A DNA stretch of 33,100 nt, taken from Verrucomicrobiota bacterium. Its GTDB lineage: Bacteria; Verrucomicrobiota; Verrucomicrobiia; Limisphaerales; UBA9464. Below, in pieces: positions 18,505 through 27,066 of the stretch. Position numbers and translations under genes: made by a program. Location: contig JANYCC010000456.1 in assembly GCA_025360495.1 (NCBI GenBank), forward strand, positions 1 to 33,100. The letters run 5' to 3'. Under the pieces are notes generated by a model. It did no database searches. It saw only the letters and a list, made by a program, of their open reading frames with translations, and had not been told where the DNA came from. Every line of letters starts with the position of its first letter. The first letter of the stretch is position 1.

Positions 18505-20442
18505 ATGAGCGAACTCCAGGCCCTCCGACAAACCCTTGATCACACCGCTTCCCGGGTCCGGTGGCTCCGCGCCTGGCAGGGGATGTGGCGCGGCCTGCTC
18601 GCCGGCGGACTGGTCTATCTGGCCGTCCTCACCGTTTATAAACTCGCCCCCATTCCCCGGTCGGCTGTCGATGGCTCGATTGCGGCGGGTGCGGTCGCCG
18701 TGTTGGCCGGGTTCGCCTGGGGTTGGACCCGGCGCATGTCCGCCGCCGATGCCGCGCGTTTCCTGGACCGTCGCGCGGGGCTCAAGGAACGCCTGAGCAC
18801 CGCCCTCGAGGTGGCGGCGGCCCCGAAGCAGGATCGTTGGTCCGAGTTGCTCCTGGCGGACGCGTCCGCCGCGGCGGGCACCGTCGATCCCCGCCGCGTG
18901 CTCCCGCTGGCGTTGCCCGGTTTCACCCGTTGGATCGTGATGCTGCTCGTCGTGGCCGCCGGGGTCGGGTTCGCACCGGAATACCGGACCAAGCCCCAGG
19001 TCCAGAAGCAGCAGGAATCGGCTGTGATCAAGGACGTCGGCCGCAACCTCGTGCAGGTGGCCAAGCGCGAGGTGGCGCAGCACAAACCCGCACTCGAGGA
19101 GACGCGCAAGGCCATCGAAGAGGTCAACCAACTCGGTGAGAAACTCCAGAGTGCCCGGTTGACCCGCGACGACGCCCTCAAGGATCTGGCCAAGTCCACC
19201 GAATCCCTCAAACAACAGACACTGGACCTGGCGAAAAACCCCTCGGTCCGCCGGCTGGAACAGGCCGCCCGGAATTCGGGCAGCAATCCCAACCAGACCC
19301 CCGAGGCACTCCAAAAACAGCTCGACAGCCTCCAGAAATCGCTGGGTGACAAGGAAGGGCGGCAGGACGCGATGAAGGATCTGAAGCAGGATTTGCAGAA
19401 GCTGCAGGAAGCGGCCAAGGGGATGGCCGACAAGGACGGCAAGGCTGGCGAACAGGCCCGGCAACAGATGGCCCAATCGCTCGCCGAGTTGTCCCGGAAG
19501 GCGGAGTCGATGGGAATCCCGATGGCCGACCTCAAGGATGCGGCGCAGGCCTTGCGCAAGGCCGACGTCGAACAGTTCCTCAAGGATTTGCAACTGAGCG
19601 AGCGCGACCTCGACAAGATGGCGGACATGGCCAAGACGCTCGCGCAGATGCAGCAGCAGGCGGACAAGATGGGCAAGGACCTGGCGGAGCAATTGCAGAA
19701 CGGACAGGCGGAGGCGGCGGTTGCGACCCTGCGCAAGATGATCGACCAGTTGAAGCAGGGGAACCTGACTCCGGAACAGCTCCGCAAGATCGCGCAGGAG
19801 GCCGGCAAAGCGTCGAAGGCCGGTGAACAGTACGGGAAAGTGGGGGATTTCCTCAAAAAAGCCGCCGGGCAATGTGAAGGCGGCGACAAAGAGGGAGGAG
19901 CCCAGAGCCTGGCCAGTGCCGAGAAGGAGTTGAACGACCTGCTGAAGCAATTGGGGGATGCCCAGTCCCTGATGGCTGCCATGGACGGCCTGCAGAAGGC
20001 CCAGATGTGCGTCGCCAACGGACAATGTTGGGGCCAGGGCAAAACGGGTCCGCCCCGCTCCGGTAACAAGCCGTCCAAGGGCGGCAAGGGCGTCGGTACG
20101 TGGTCCGACAACGATGCCTGGGCGATGCCCGACAGCATCCAGGACCTGTGGGACAACAGCGGGATCAACCGGCCGGACATGGCGGGTCGGGGCAACACCG
20201 ACCGGGATGCCTCGACCCCCGAAGGACTGACCCCGACCAAGATCAAGGGCCAGATGCAGCCGGGCGGACCGATGCCCAGCATCACGCTCCGCGGGGTCAG
20301 CATCAAGGGGGACAGCAAAGTCCAATTCACCGAGGCCGTCGCCGCCGCGCAATCGGATGCGCAGGCCGCCCTGAACCAGGAACAGGTGCCCAAAGCCTAC
20401 CGGAATTCGGTCCGTGATTATTTCGACGATCTGAAAAAGTGA
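18505..20442 (+). CDS. Membrane-anchored coiled-coil protein, DUF4175-like, function unknown
   Basis: 645 aa; two N-terminal hydrophobic segments plus third near residue 150, then a long Gln/Lys/Ala-rich heptad region (KDLQKLQEAAKGMADKDGKAGEQARQQMAQSLAELSRKAE). Confidence 0.7.
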   Translation: MSELQALRQTLDHTASRVRWLRAWQGMWRGLLAGGLVYLAVLTVYKLAPIPRSAVDGSIAAGAVAVLAGFAWGWTRRMSAADAARFLDRRAGLKERLSTALEVAAAPKQDRWSELLLADASAAAGTVDPRRVLPLALPGFTRWIVMLLVVAAGVGFAPEYRTKPQVQKQQESAVIKDVGRNLVQVAKREVAQHKPALEETRKAIEEVNQLGEKLQSARLTRDDALKDLAKSTESLKQQTLDLAKNPSVRRLEQAARNSGSNPNQTPEALQKQLDSLQKSLGDKEGRQDAMKDLKQDLQKLQEAAKGMADKDGKAGEQARQQMAQSLAELSRKAESMGIPMADLKDAAQALRKADVEQFLKDLQLSERDLDKMADMAKTLAQMQQQADKMGKDLAEQLQNGQAEAAVATLRKMIDQLKQGNLTPEQLRKIAQEAGKASKAGEQYGKVGDFLKKAAGQCEGGDKEGGAQSLASAEKELNDLLKQLGDAQSLMAAMDGLQKAQMCVANGQCWGQGKTGPPRSGNKPSKGGKGVGTWSDNDAWAMPDSIQDLWDNSGINRPDMAGRGNTDRDASTPEGLTPTKIKGQMQPGGPMPSITLRGVSIKGDSKVQFTEAVAAAQSDAQAALNQEQVPKAYRNSVRDYFDDLKK

Positions 20443-21447
20443 ATGAAAGCCGTTGTTCTCCGTGGGATCCAAGACCTGGTCGTTGACACCGTGCCCCGCC
20501 CGTTCCCGGCTCCCGGGGAGGTGCTGGTCCGGTTGTATGCCGCCGCGCTGAACCATCGCGACGTCTGGATCCGGCAGGGTCAGTATGCGGGTTTGAAGTT
20601 CCCGATCATTCCCGGATCCGACGGGGCCGGGGTGGTCTGTGAGGTCGGGCCGGGTGTCGAGACCTCCTGGCTGGACCGTCCGGTGATCATCAACCCCTCC
20701 TTTGATTGGGGGCACGATCCGCGGGCGCAGGAGCCCCGGTTTTCGATTCTCGGATTGCCCCACGACGGGACACTCGCGGAATTCATCCGGGTGCCGGTGA
20801 CGCAGTTGGCTCCGAAGCCGACCAACCTTTCGTGGGTGGAAGCCGCCGCCTTGCCGCTGGCCGGCCTCACGGCGTTCCGGGCCGTGTTCACCCGCGCCCA
20901 ATTGCGGGCGCATGAAAAGGTCCTGGTTTCGGGCATTGGCGCCGGCACCGCGGTTTTCGCACTCCAATTCGCGGTGGCGGCCGGTGCCATGCCCTGCGTG
21001 ACCTCGAGTTCCGACGAGAAGCTCCGTCGGGCCCAGGAATTGGGTGCGAAGGCCGGCACCCTTTATATTCACGACGGTTGGGCCCGGGAATTCGGCCAAC
21101 ACCACGGCCCCTTCGACGTGATCGTTGACAGTGCGGGCGGTGCGGGTTTTGCCGATCTCGTTGAGCTTGCGGCGCCGGGAGGGCGGGTGGTCTTTTTTGG
21201 GGCAACCCGCGGTAACGTGCCCGATCTGCCGCTCCGGAAAGTCTTTTGGAAACAACTTTCCCTGCTCGGCTCCACCATGGGCAGCCCCGCCGATTTTCAA
21301 ATGATGACCGACTTCGTGGCCCGCCATGCCATCCGACCGGTCGTGGGTTCCGTGTTTCCGATCGAAGCGGCCGCCGAGGCGTTCAGCCTGATGGAACGTG
21401 GCGGGCAGTTCGGGAAGATCGTCGTCCAGATCAGTCCCGAGGTCTGA
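20443..21447 (+). CDS. Zinc-type alcohol dehydrogenase / quinone oxidoreductase family protein (MDR superfamily)
   Basis: MKAVVLRGIQDLVVDTVPRPFPAPGEVLVRLYAAALNHRDVWIRQG...VLVSGIGAGTAVFALQFAVAAGA; ATG directly follows upstream stop. Confidence 0.9.
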   Translation: MKAVVLRGIQDLVVDTVPRPFPAPGEVLVRLYAAALNHRDVWIRQGQYAGLKFPIIPGSDGAGVVCEVGPGVETSWLDRPVIINPSFDWGHDPRAQEPRFSILGLPHDGTLAEFIRVPVTQLAPKPTNLSWVEAAALPLAGLTAFRAVFTRAQLRAHEKVLVSGIGAGTAVFALQFAVAAGAMPCVTSSSDEKLRRAQELGAKAGTLYIHDGWAREFGQHHGPFDVIVDSAGGAGFADLVELAAPGGRVVFFGATRGNVPDLPLRKVFWKQLSLLGSTMGSPADFQMMTDFVARHAIRPVVGSVFPIEAAAEAFSLMERGGQFGKIVVQISPEV

Positions 21448-21472
21448 CCTCCACTCCCTGCCCGGGCTCCGC

Positions 21473-22411
21473 TCAATAGGTCGCCCGCACCCGGTAGAAG
21501 CGGTCCGAATCCGCCACCGGATCCACCACCACCCCCGCCGTCAGATCCGCGGGCGGCACATTGGACAACACCTGCCATTGCGGCGGGAAGGTGGTGGTGA
21601 ACTCGACAATGTTGGTCCGACCCGCCAGCGGCGCCCAATGGATCTCCGCCCTGCCGTCGGCCCGGTGATCCACCCGCACCTGAAGCAGGGAGATGTCCAC
21701 GTAGACCAGGTCGGAAAAGGAGATGAAAAACCCGCCCGTGGAATTGGTTTGCAGCTGGTACACGGGCAGTTCGTTGAACACCGATCCACCGTTGACGATG
21801 ATATTGTGGTTCGTCGGCGGCCCGGCCGTGAACGAATTCCAACGGGCCAGGGTGTCCGTTCCGGAAACCGCCCGTCCGAACACCGTGAAGCCACCGGAAT
21901 TGTTCGTGTCGTCCAGGGACTTGTTGTCCTTCAGGTTGAAAAAGAATTCGCTCGTCGCCGAGTTGGGATCGGAAGTCTTGGCCATCGCGATCGTCCCGGC
22001 GACATTCGAAAGAAACGGCCCGACCCCGTACTCGTTGGTGATCGCCGCCCGCACCGGAAAAGTCACCACGCGGGAATTGGTCGCGCCCCGGTTCGTGATC
22101 CCGTAGCCCCCGCCTTGGATCACGAAATTGTTCACCGCCCGGTGGAAGAAACCGTCCCTATAGGTGCCGTCCACCACGTAACGCAGGAAATTGTCCACGG
22201 TGACCGGCTTTTCCTGGTCATATAATTCGACATCGACGTCCCCCATGGCGGAACGGAATTGCACGATGGTGCCGGCGTGGACGAACCCAAAGGAGACCCC
22301 GAAGAGGAGCCCGAAGAAGAGCGCGAGGGCGCGGCTGAGACCTTGAACGGTGGGACCGCCGGGGAACGGATTGAAGGGGAGCCGGGAAAGGACTTTCCGG
22401 AATGATCTCAT
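21473..22411 (-). CDS. Exported cyclophilin-type peptidyl-prolyl cis-trans isomerase with C-terminal extension
   Basis: GTIVQFRSAMGDVDVELYDQEKPVTVDNFLRYVVDGTYRDGFFHRAVNNFVIQGGGY...GTIAMAKTSDPNSATSEFFFNLKDN; N-terminal hydrophobic signal; C-terminal tail ending DRFYRVRATY. Confidence 0.92.
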   Translation of the reverse strand: MRSFRKVLSRLPFNPFPGGPTVQGLSRALALFFGLLFGVSFGFVHAGTIVQFRSAMGDVDVELYDQEKPVTVDNFLRYVVDGTYRDGFFHRAVNNFVIQGGGYGITNRGATNSRVVTFPVRAAITNEYGVGPFLSNVAGTIAMAKTSDPNSATSEFFFNLKDNKSLDDTNNSGGFTVFGRAVSGTDTLARWNSFTAGPPTNHNIIVNGGSVFNELPVYQLQTNSTGGFFISFSDLVYVDISLLQVRVDHRADGRAEIHWAPLAGRTNIVEFTTTFPPQWQVLSNVPPADLTAGVVVDPVADSDRFYRVRATY

Positions 22412-23241
22412 GGTTTGTAAAGGGGAGTCGGACCCATGCCGCGCTTCAGTCCGGCCCGCACGGCCCGGCGAAGTTCACGGTCAATATGCCCATTGTTGCA
22501 AACGAGGGAAAACTGGAATTCCTCACCCGTGGGTTTGGGTTCGAACACGCCGCCGGCACATTCGACGATCAACCCGCCGGCGGCGATGTCCCACAACCGG
22601 ATCCCGGCCTCGACATAACCGTCGAAACGCCCGTCGGCCACGTAGGTCAACGCCAGCGCCGCCGCCCCCATCAGCCGGATCTTGCGCACGCGATGCACCA
22701 GTTCGTTGAACACCGGCAGCATGTGGTCGAGTGACGCCGTGCTCTTGGCGAAGCCCAGGGAAACAATCGATTCGTCGAGGCGGAGCCGGCGGCTGACATG
22801 GATGCGTCGGCCATTGAGGAGCGCGGGCCGTCCGGCAATCGCCGTCCACAACTCGTCCATGAACGGATCGAGGACCACCCCCACGCGGGTGTGGAACCCG
22901 GTGCCGTCCTGCACCTGCAACGCGATGCTCACGCAGGCATGGGGAATCCCGTGGGCATAATTCACCGTCCCATCGATCGGATCCACCACCCAACGGGCCT
23001 CGGCACCTTTCACGCGCTCGTCAATGCCCTCCTCACCGAGGACCGGAATGTCCGGGAAATCCTTGGCCAACGTCCGGGTGATCAGCCGCTGGCAACGGAC
23101 GTCGAGGTCGAGCTTGATGTCATGGTGGCAGGCTTCGCTGACCTTCTTGGTGCGGCGCAGGTGCCGGCGCATCAGGTCGCCGGCCGCGCGGGCGGCGGCC
23201 ATGGCAGAGCCTTGTGCGGCGATCAGACGGGAGGAATTCAT
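22408..23241 (-). CDS. Inositol monophosphatase family protein
   Basis: GEEGIDERVKGAEARWVVDPIDGTVNYAHGIPHACVSIAL and RLWDIAAGGLIVECAGGVF; 4-bp ATGA overlap with the downstream cyclophilin gene. Confidence 0.92.
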   Translation of the reverse strand: MNSSRLIAAQGSAMAAARAAGDLMRRHLRRTKKVSEACHHDIKLDLDVRCQRLITRTLAKDFPDIPVLGEEGIDERVKGAEARWVVDPIDGTVNYAHGIPHACVSIALQVQDGTGFHTRVGVVLDPFMDELWTAIAGRPALLNGRRIHVSRRLRLDESIVSLGFAKSTASLDHMLPVFNELVHRVRKIRLMGAAALALTYVADGRFDGYVEAGIRLWDIAAGGLIVECAGGVFEPKPTGEEFQFSLVCNNGHIDRELRRAVRAGLKRGMGPTPLYKP

Positions 23242-23294
23242 GGCTTCGACGGCGGATACTCTAGGGTTCGGACGGCAAAGCCCAAGCCCGCAAA

Positions 23295-25040
23295 TCAGGG
23301 GAGGACTTCCCGACGATCCTTGAGCCGGGTCATCAAGTCCTCCCGCAGGTCATCCAAGAGGCCCTGCTCGGCGGCCCGCACCGCTTCCATGAGGTCGCGT
23401 CCCTCGTGCAGGCGGCCCAGGCACACATAACTGGCGCCGGCCGCGACCAGATGCCGGGCGGTCTCCAGCACCTCTGCCGGCGCGATGATCCGCGCGGTCG
23501 GGTTGAGCTCGCGCAGGCTGCGCACCAGACGCTCGTTGGTGATGCCCTTGAGCAGGCTGTCCGGGACCGTGCAGACCAACACCTCCGCCTGCGCCACCCC
23601 GGCATGGACCAACGTGTCCCGCTGGCTGATGTCCCCATAGATCACCGGGATCCCGCGTTTCTTGAGTTCGCGATGCACGACCGGGTTGAAATCAACCACG
23701 GCCACCTGTTTGAGCAGGTCGGGCGCGTGTTCCTCCAATTCCTCCAGCAACGAACTGGCCGCGCGAAAGAATCCGAGCAACAGGATCTTCGAACCACCGT
23801 GACCATGGCCGCCGGCTCCCGATCCCGTCGCTCCCAGGGCTGGATGCGATTGGTCCAGGTCGCGAAGGCCGAGCCGTTTCAACTGCGGGATCAGCCAACG
23901 GGTCAGGCTGTCAGAGCGGGCCATGCCGAAAGTGGACAGGGTGGCGAGGATGACGAACGAGAGGGAGACGAGGTCCTTGGCGAGCGGCCCGACCTGGTGG
24001 AATTTGTCGGAGGCGCCGAGTTCGAGCAGGACCAGGGAAAACTCGGAGATCTGGGCGAGGTTGATGGCGGGCAGCAGGCTGGCGCGCAATCCCGAGCCCA
24101 ACCGGTAGAGCGGGGTGAAGGTGGTGGCAAAACGGCTCGCGACCGTGAACACCCCGAACACCAGCGCCCAGAGGAACACGATGAGATCCGGGCGATGGAT
24201 CTTCATGCCGAGCCCCACGAAGAAGAGCGTCACGAAAAAATCCCGCAGGCTGGTCACCTTGGCGGTCACGTCCAGGGCATAGGGGAATGTCGAAAGCGCC
24301 ACGCCCGCGACCAAGGCCCCCATTTCGCGGGAGAGTTGCAGGCGTTCCCCAAATTCACCGACCAGGAAACACCAGCCGATCGCACCGACCAGCACCAGTT
24401 CGGGAAGCCGGGCGATCTTGTGGAAGAAGGGTGGCAGGACGTATTTGCTCACCAACATCGCGGTGCCCACCAGGACGAACACCCGGAGCAGCGAGCCGAC
24501 GAGCATGGAGACGTCGAGCTCGTTCAGGTTGGGTTGGATGGCCAGGAACAGGATCGCGAACAGATCCTGCAGAACCAGGATGCCCAAGGTCACCCGGCCG
24601 GGCAGGGTGTCGAGTTCCCGCTTGTCATACAGGACCTTGACGATGATGACGGTGCTGCTCAGGGCCGCCGCCGCCCCGAGGTACAGGGCGTCCCAATTCC
24701 CGCCGCCCAACTTGAACCCCAGCAGGCGGAAGAACACCGTGCCCAGCGCGAATCCCCCAATGATCTGGGCCGCCGCCGTCACCGTGATCGCCTTGCCCGC
24801 GCTCACGATTTTCTTCAGGTCGATTTCCAACCCGATCATGAACAGCAGAAAGATCAGCCCCAGTTCCGAGATGGTGGCGATGGATTCCTGGTTGGTCACC
24901 CAGCCCAACACCGACGGCCCGAGCAGGAAGCCGGCGGCCAGATAGGCGAGGATGATCGGTTGGCGGGCCAGTTGTGAGGCCACACCCAGCAGCCATGCGG
25001 CGGCGAGGCAGAGGGCGATATCGCGGAGGAGATCGTGCAC
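23295..25040 (-). CDS. Kef-type K+/H+ antiporter (CPA2) with TrkA-N domain
   Basis: Multi-TM N-terminal exchanger domain (GFLLGPSVLGWVTNQESIATISELGLIFLLFMIGLEIDLKKI) followed by KILLLGFFRAASSLLEEL...VIYGDISQRDTLVHAGVAQAEVLVCTV. Confidence 0.9.
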   Translation of the reverse strand: MHDLLRDIALCLAAAWLLGVASQLARQPIILAYLAAGFLLGPSVLGWVTNQESIATISELGLIFLLFMIGLEIDLKKIVSAGKAITVTAAAQIIGGFALGTVFFRLLGFKLGGGNWDALYLGAAAALSSTVIIVKVLYDKRELDTLPGRVTLGILVLQDLFAILFLAIQPNLNELDVSMLVGSLLRVFVLVGTAMLVSKYVLPPFFHKIARLPELVLVGAIGWCFLVGEFGERLQLSREMGALVAGVALSTFPYALDVTAKVTSLRDFFVTLFFVGLGMKIHRPDLIVFLWALVFGVFTVASRFATTFTPLYRLGSGLRASLLPAINLAQISEFSLVLLELGASDKFHQVGPLAKDLVSLSFVILATLSTFGMARSDSLTRWLIPQLKRLGLRDLDQSHPALGATGSGAGGHGHGGSKILLLGFFRAASSLLEELEEHAPDLLKQVAVVDFNPVVHRELKKRGIPVIYGDISQRDTLVHAGVAQAEVLVCTVPDSLLKGITNERLVRSLRELNPTARIIAPAEVLETARHLVAAGASYVCLGRLHEGRDLMEAVRAAEQGLLDDLREDLMTRLKDRREVLP

Positions 25041-25146
25041 GGATGGGTTCGGAAACCCGGGTCAGTCTGGCGTGCCGCACCAAACCGGGTCAACCGACAG
25101 GTCGCGAAACTTCCCCGCGTGACCCGTTGCTGACAGAGTCGCGGCC

Positions 25147-26232
25147 ATGGCCGACCAGCGAACGTTGCGGAACCTCGGATGGCAGGTGCCGGCCTATGTG
25201 GGGCTTTGGACGTTGGTGGGACTGGCCTTCGCGGGGCAGCATTACCTGACGTCGGCGAAGGTGGGCGCACCAGTGGGGTGGGGCGGGGCGGTCGCCGGGG
25301 CGCTCGCCGACTGGTATGGGTTCGGCCTTCTGGCCTTGCCGGCCGCGGCCCTGGCCTCGCGTTTCAACCTGGGCGGACGTCACTGGCGCTTGCGACTCGC
25401 GGTGCATGGGGTGGCCGGGACCTTGTTCTCCCTGCTCTGGATTCTCGGGCGTTCGGTGTTGGCGCAGGTGTCCGGGCCGCTGTTGGGCACCGAGAAACCG
25501 TTCAGCGAAGTGCTCCGTTACGTGTTGGTGGCCACGTTCTTCTTCAACATGCTGGTGTATTGGGTGGTGGTGACCGGAGCCCATGCCCTGGCGTATTACC
25601 GGAGCTTCCGCGAACGGGAACGTCGCGTCCTGGAACTCGAGGCCCGCCTCACCGCCGCCCGTCTGCATGCCCTCCAGATGCAGCTCAATCCCCACTTCCT
25701 GTTCAACGCCCTCAATGGCATCAGCACCCTCATGTATCGCGATGTCGATGCCGCGGACTCGATGCTGGTGAAACTCGCCGAACTGTTGCGCCATGCCCTC
25801 GACCGGTCCCAGCAACAGACCGTTCCCCTGCGGGAGGAACTCGCGTTTCTCGACCGTTACCTGGCCTTGGAACAGATGCGGTTCAGCGATCGCCTGGAGA
25901 TCCGCCGCGAGATCGATCCCGGGACCCTTTCGGCCTCCGTCCCCAACCTGATCCTGCAACCATTGGTCGAAAACGCCATCAAACACGGGCTGGAACCGCA
26001 GTCCCGTCCCGGCCTGATCACCCTGCGGGCGTCGCGGCCGGCACCGGGAAGGCTGCGGTTGGAGATCGAGGACAATGGGCGCGGTCTGCCGACGGAATCC
26101 CCCGCGCGGATCGGCATCGGCACGGCCAATTGTCGGGCGCGCCTGGTCCAATTATATGGCCGGGCAGCCACTTTCGAATTGGAACCGGGCGGGGCGGGCG
26201 GGGTCCGTGCGGTGATGGAAATCCCGGGCTGA
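25147..26232 (+). CDS. LytS/YehU-type sensor histidine kinase
   Basis: LQMQLNPHFLFNALNGISTLMYRDVDAADSMLVKLAELLRHAL...VPLREELAFLDRYLALEQMRF (His_kinase) and LQPLVENAIKHG...IEDNGRGL (HATPase). Confidence 0.92.
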   Translation: MADQRTLRNLGWQVPAYVGLWTLVGLAFAGQHYLTSAKVGAPVGWGGAVAGALADWYGFGLLALPAAALASRFNLGGRHWRLRLAVHGVAGTLFSLLWILGRSVLAQVSGPLLGTEKPFSEVLRYVLVATFFFNMLVYWVVVTGAHALAYYRSFRERERRVLELEARLTAARLHALQMQLNPHFLFNALNGISTLMYRDVDAADSMLVKLAELLRHALDRSQQQTVPLREELAFLDRYLALEQMRFSDRLEIRREIDPGTLSASVPNLILQPLVENAIKHGLEPQSRPGLITLRASRPAPGRLRLEIEDNGRGLPTESPARIGIGTANCRARLVQLYGRAATFELEPGGAGGVRAVMEIPG

Positions 26233-26244
26233 TCGGGTGCTCCG

Positions 26245-26412
26245 TTGAGCCTCTCCGCGCTGGTGCGGATGAAACTCACTTCGTTCCGAGACAAGGACCG
26301 GACCCATCTTCGGGACCTGCTGGAACTCGGGTTGGTCGACGCCGGGTGGCTCGAGGTCCTGCCCGGGGAACTGCGTCCCCGGTTGCGCCAGTTGCTGGAG
26401 AACCCGGAATAA
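26245..26412 (+). pseudogene. C-terminal remnant of a nucleotidyltransferase-like protein
   Basis: LSALVRMKLTSFRDKDRTHLRDLLELGLVDAGWLEVLPGELRPRLRQLLENPE*: matches a recognisable tail of nucleotidyltransferase-fold proteins (LVRMKLTxxRDKDRxHLRDLxxVGLID) with no N-terminal domain present. Confidence 0.55.
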
Positions 26413-26443
26413 GGCGGCCGAGAATCATCGCGCCGCCCGCCAC

Positions 26444-26519
26444 CTACAGCAGCGCGAGACTGCCGGGTTCCGGCACCTGGCCCACATCCACCACAGTCAC
26501 CCCGGTGAGCCCGAAATCA
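26444..26519 (-). pseudogene. Remnant of a PEP-CTERM anchored protein gene, 3' end
   Basis: Minus strand reads DFGLTGVTVVDVGQVPEPGSLALL*VAGGAMILGR: PEP motif plus hydrophobic segment interrupted by TAG; no upstream coding body because frame runs into heptamer repeat and antisense of sixA. Confidence 0.6.
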
Positions 26520-26554
26520 TGGGTGTTGGATGCTGGGTATTGGGTGTCGGGTGT
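26520..26554. repeat. 5 x 7-bp degenerate tandem repeat (TGGGTGT consensus)
   Basis: tgggtgt tggatgc tgggtat tgggtgt cgggtgt read directly. Confidence 0.85.
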
Positions 26555-26571
26555 TCTCTCCGGACGGGGTG

Positions 26572-27066
26572 TTAAGTTGAGGCTTCGTACGGGCATTCGA
26601 GCCTCGACCGCCTCGCCTTGGTTTCGCCGACATCGGCCCACGACTTGGCATCGAAGGTGAACTCGGCGATGGCGCACGGTGGGAGGTGGCCGATGTCGCC
26701 GCAGAGTTGCTGCGCCAGTTGGGTGAGATGCGGGTTGTGAGCCACCAGGAACACGCGATGAACGTCGTCGCCCACCCCGTGGAGGACGTCGAGCAGATCC
26801 CGGACATGCCCGGAATAAAGCCGTTCCTCGACCCGGATTTCCTGCTTCGGGTAGTCGAGTTTTCGGGCGAATCCCTGGGCCGTCGTGAGGGCGCGGGTCG
26901 CCGGGCTCGACAGGATCAGCTGCGGTTTCACGCCCCGTTCCGCCAACCGGCCAGCCATCTTCACCAGGTCCTTTTTCCCGCAAGGATCCAAGGGACGATC
27001 CCGGTCGGGCAAGGCAGGGTCGCCGTGGCCCGACTTGGCGTGGCGGATGAGGAACAGCGTTTTCAA
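26572..27066 (-). CDS. sixA: Phosphohistidine phosphatase SixA (histidine phosphatase superfamily)
   Basis: TTG start: LKTLFLIRHAKSGHGDPALPDRDRPLDPCGKKDLVKMAGRLAERGVKPQLILSSPATRALTTAQGF; RHAK motif. Confidence 0.88.
   Translation of the reverse strand: MKTLFLIRHAKSGHGDPALPDRDRPLDPCGKKDLVKMAGRLAERGVKPQLILSSPATRALTTAQGFARKLDYPKQEIRVEERLYSGHVRDLLDVLHGVGDDVHRVFLVAHNPHLTQLAQQLCGDIGHLPPCAIAEFTFDAKSWADVGETKARRSRLECPYEAST

Noticed and set aside
17968-21327. 1119-aa minus-strand ORF opposite FmdB, coiled-coil and ADH genes
   Set aside because: Antisense to three well-supported genes; Arg/Gly/His-rich low-information translation typical of high-GC shadow ORFs.
23406-24977. 523-aa + strand ORF inside the Kef gene region
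   Set aside because: Antisense to the antiporter; Gln/Glu/His-rich shadow translation.
25179-26660. 493-aa + strand ORF overlapping the histidine kinase in another frame
   Set aside because: Out-of-frame reading of the kinase, no domain support.
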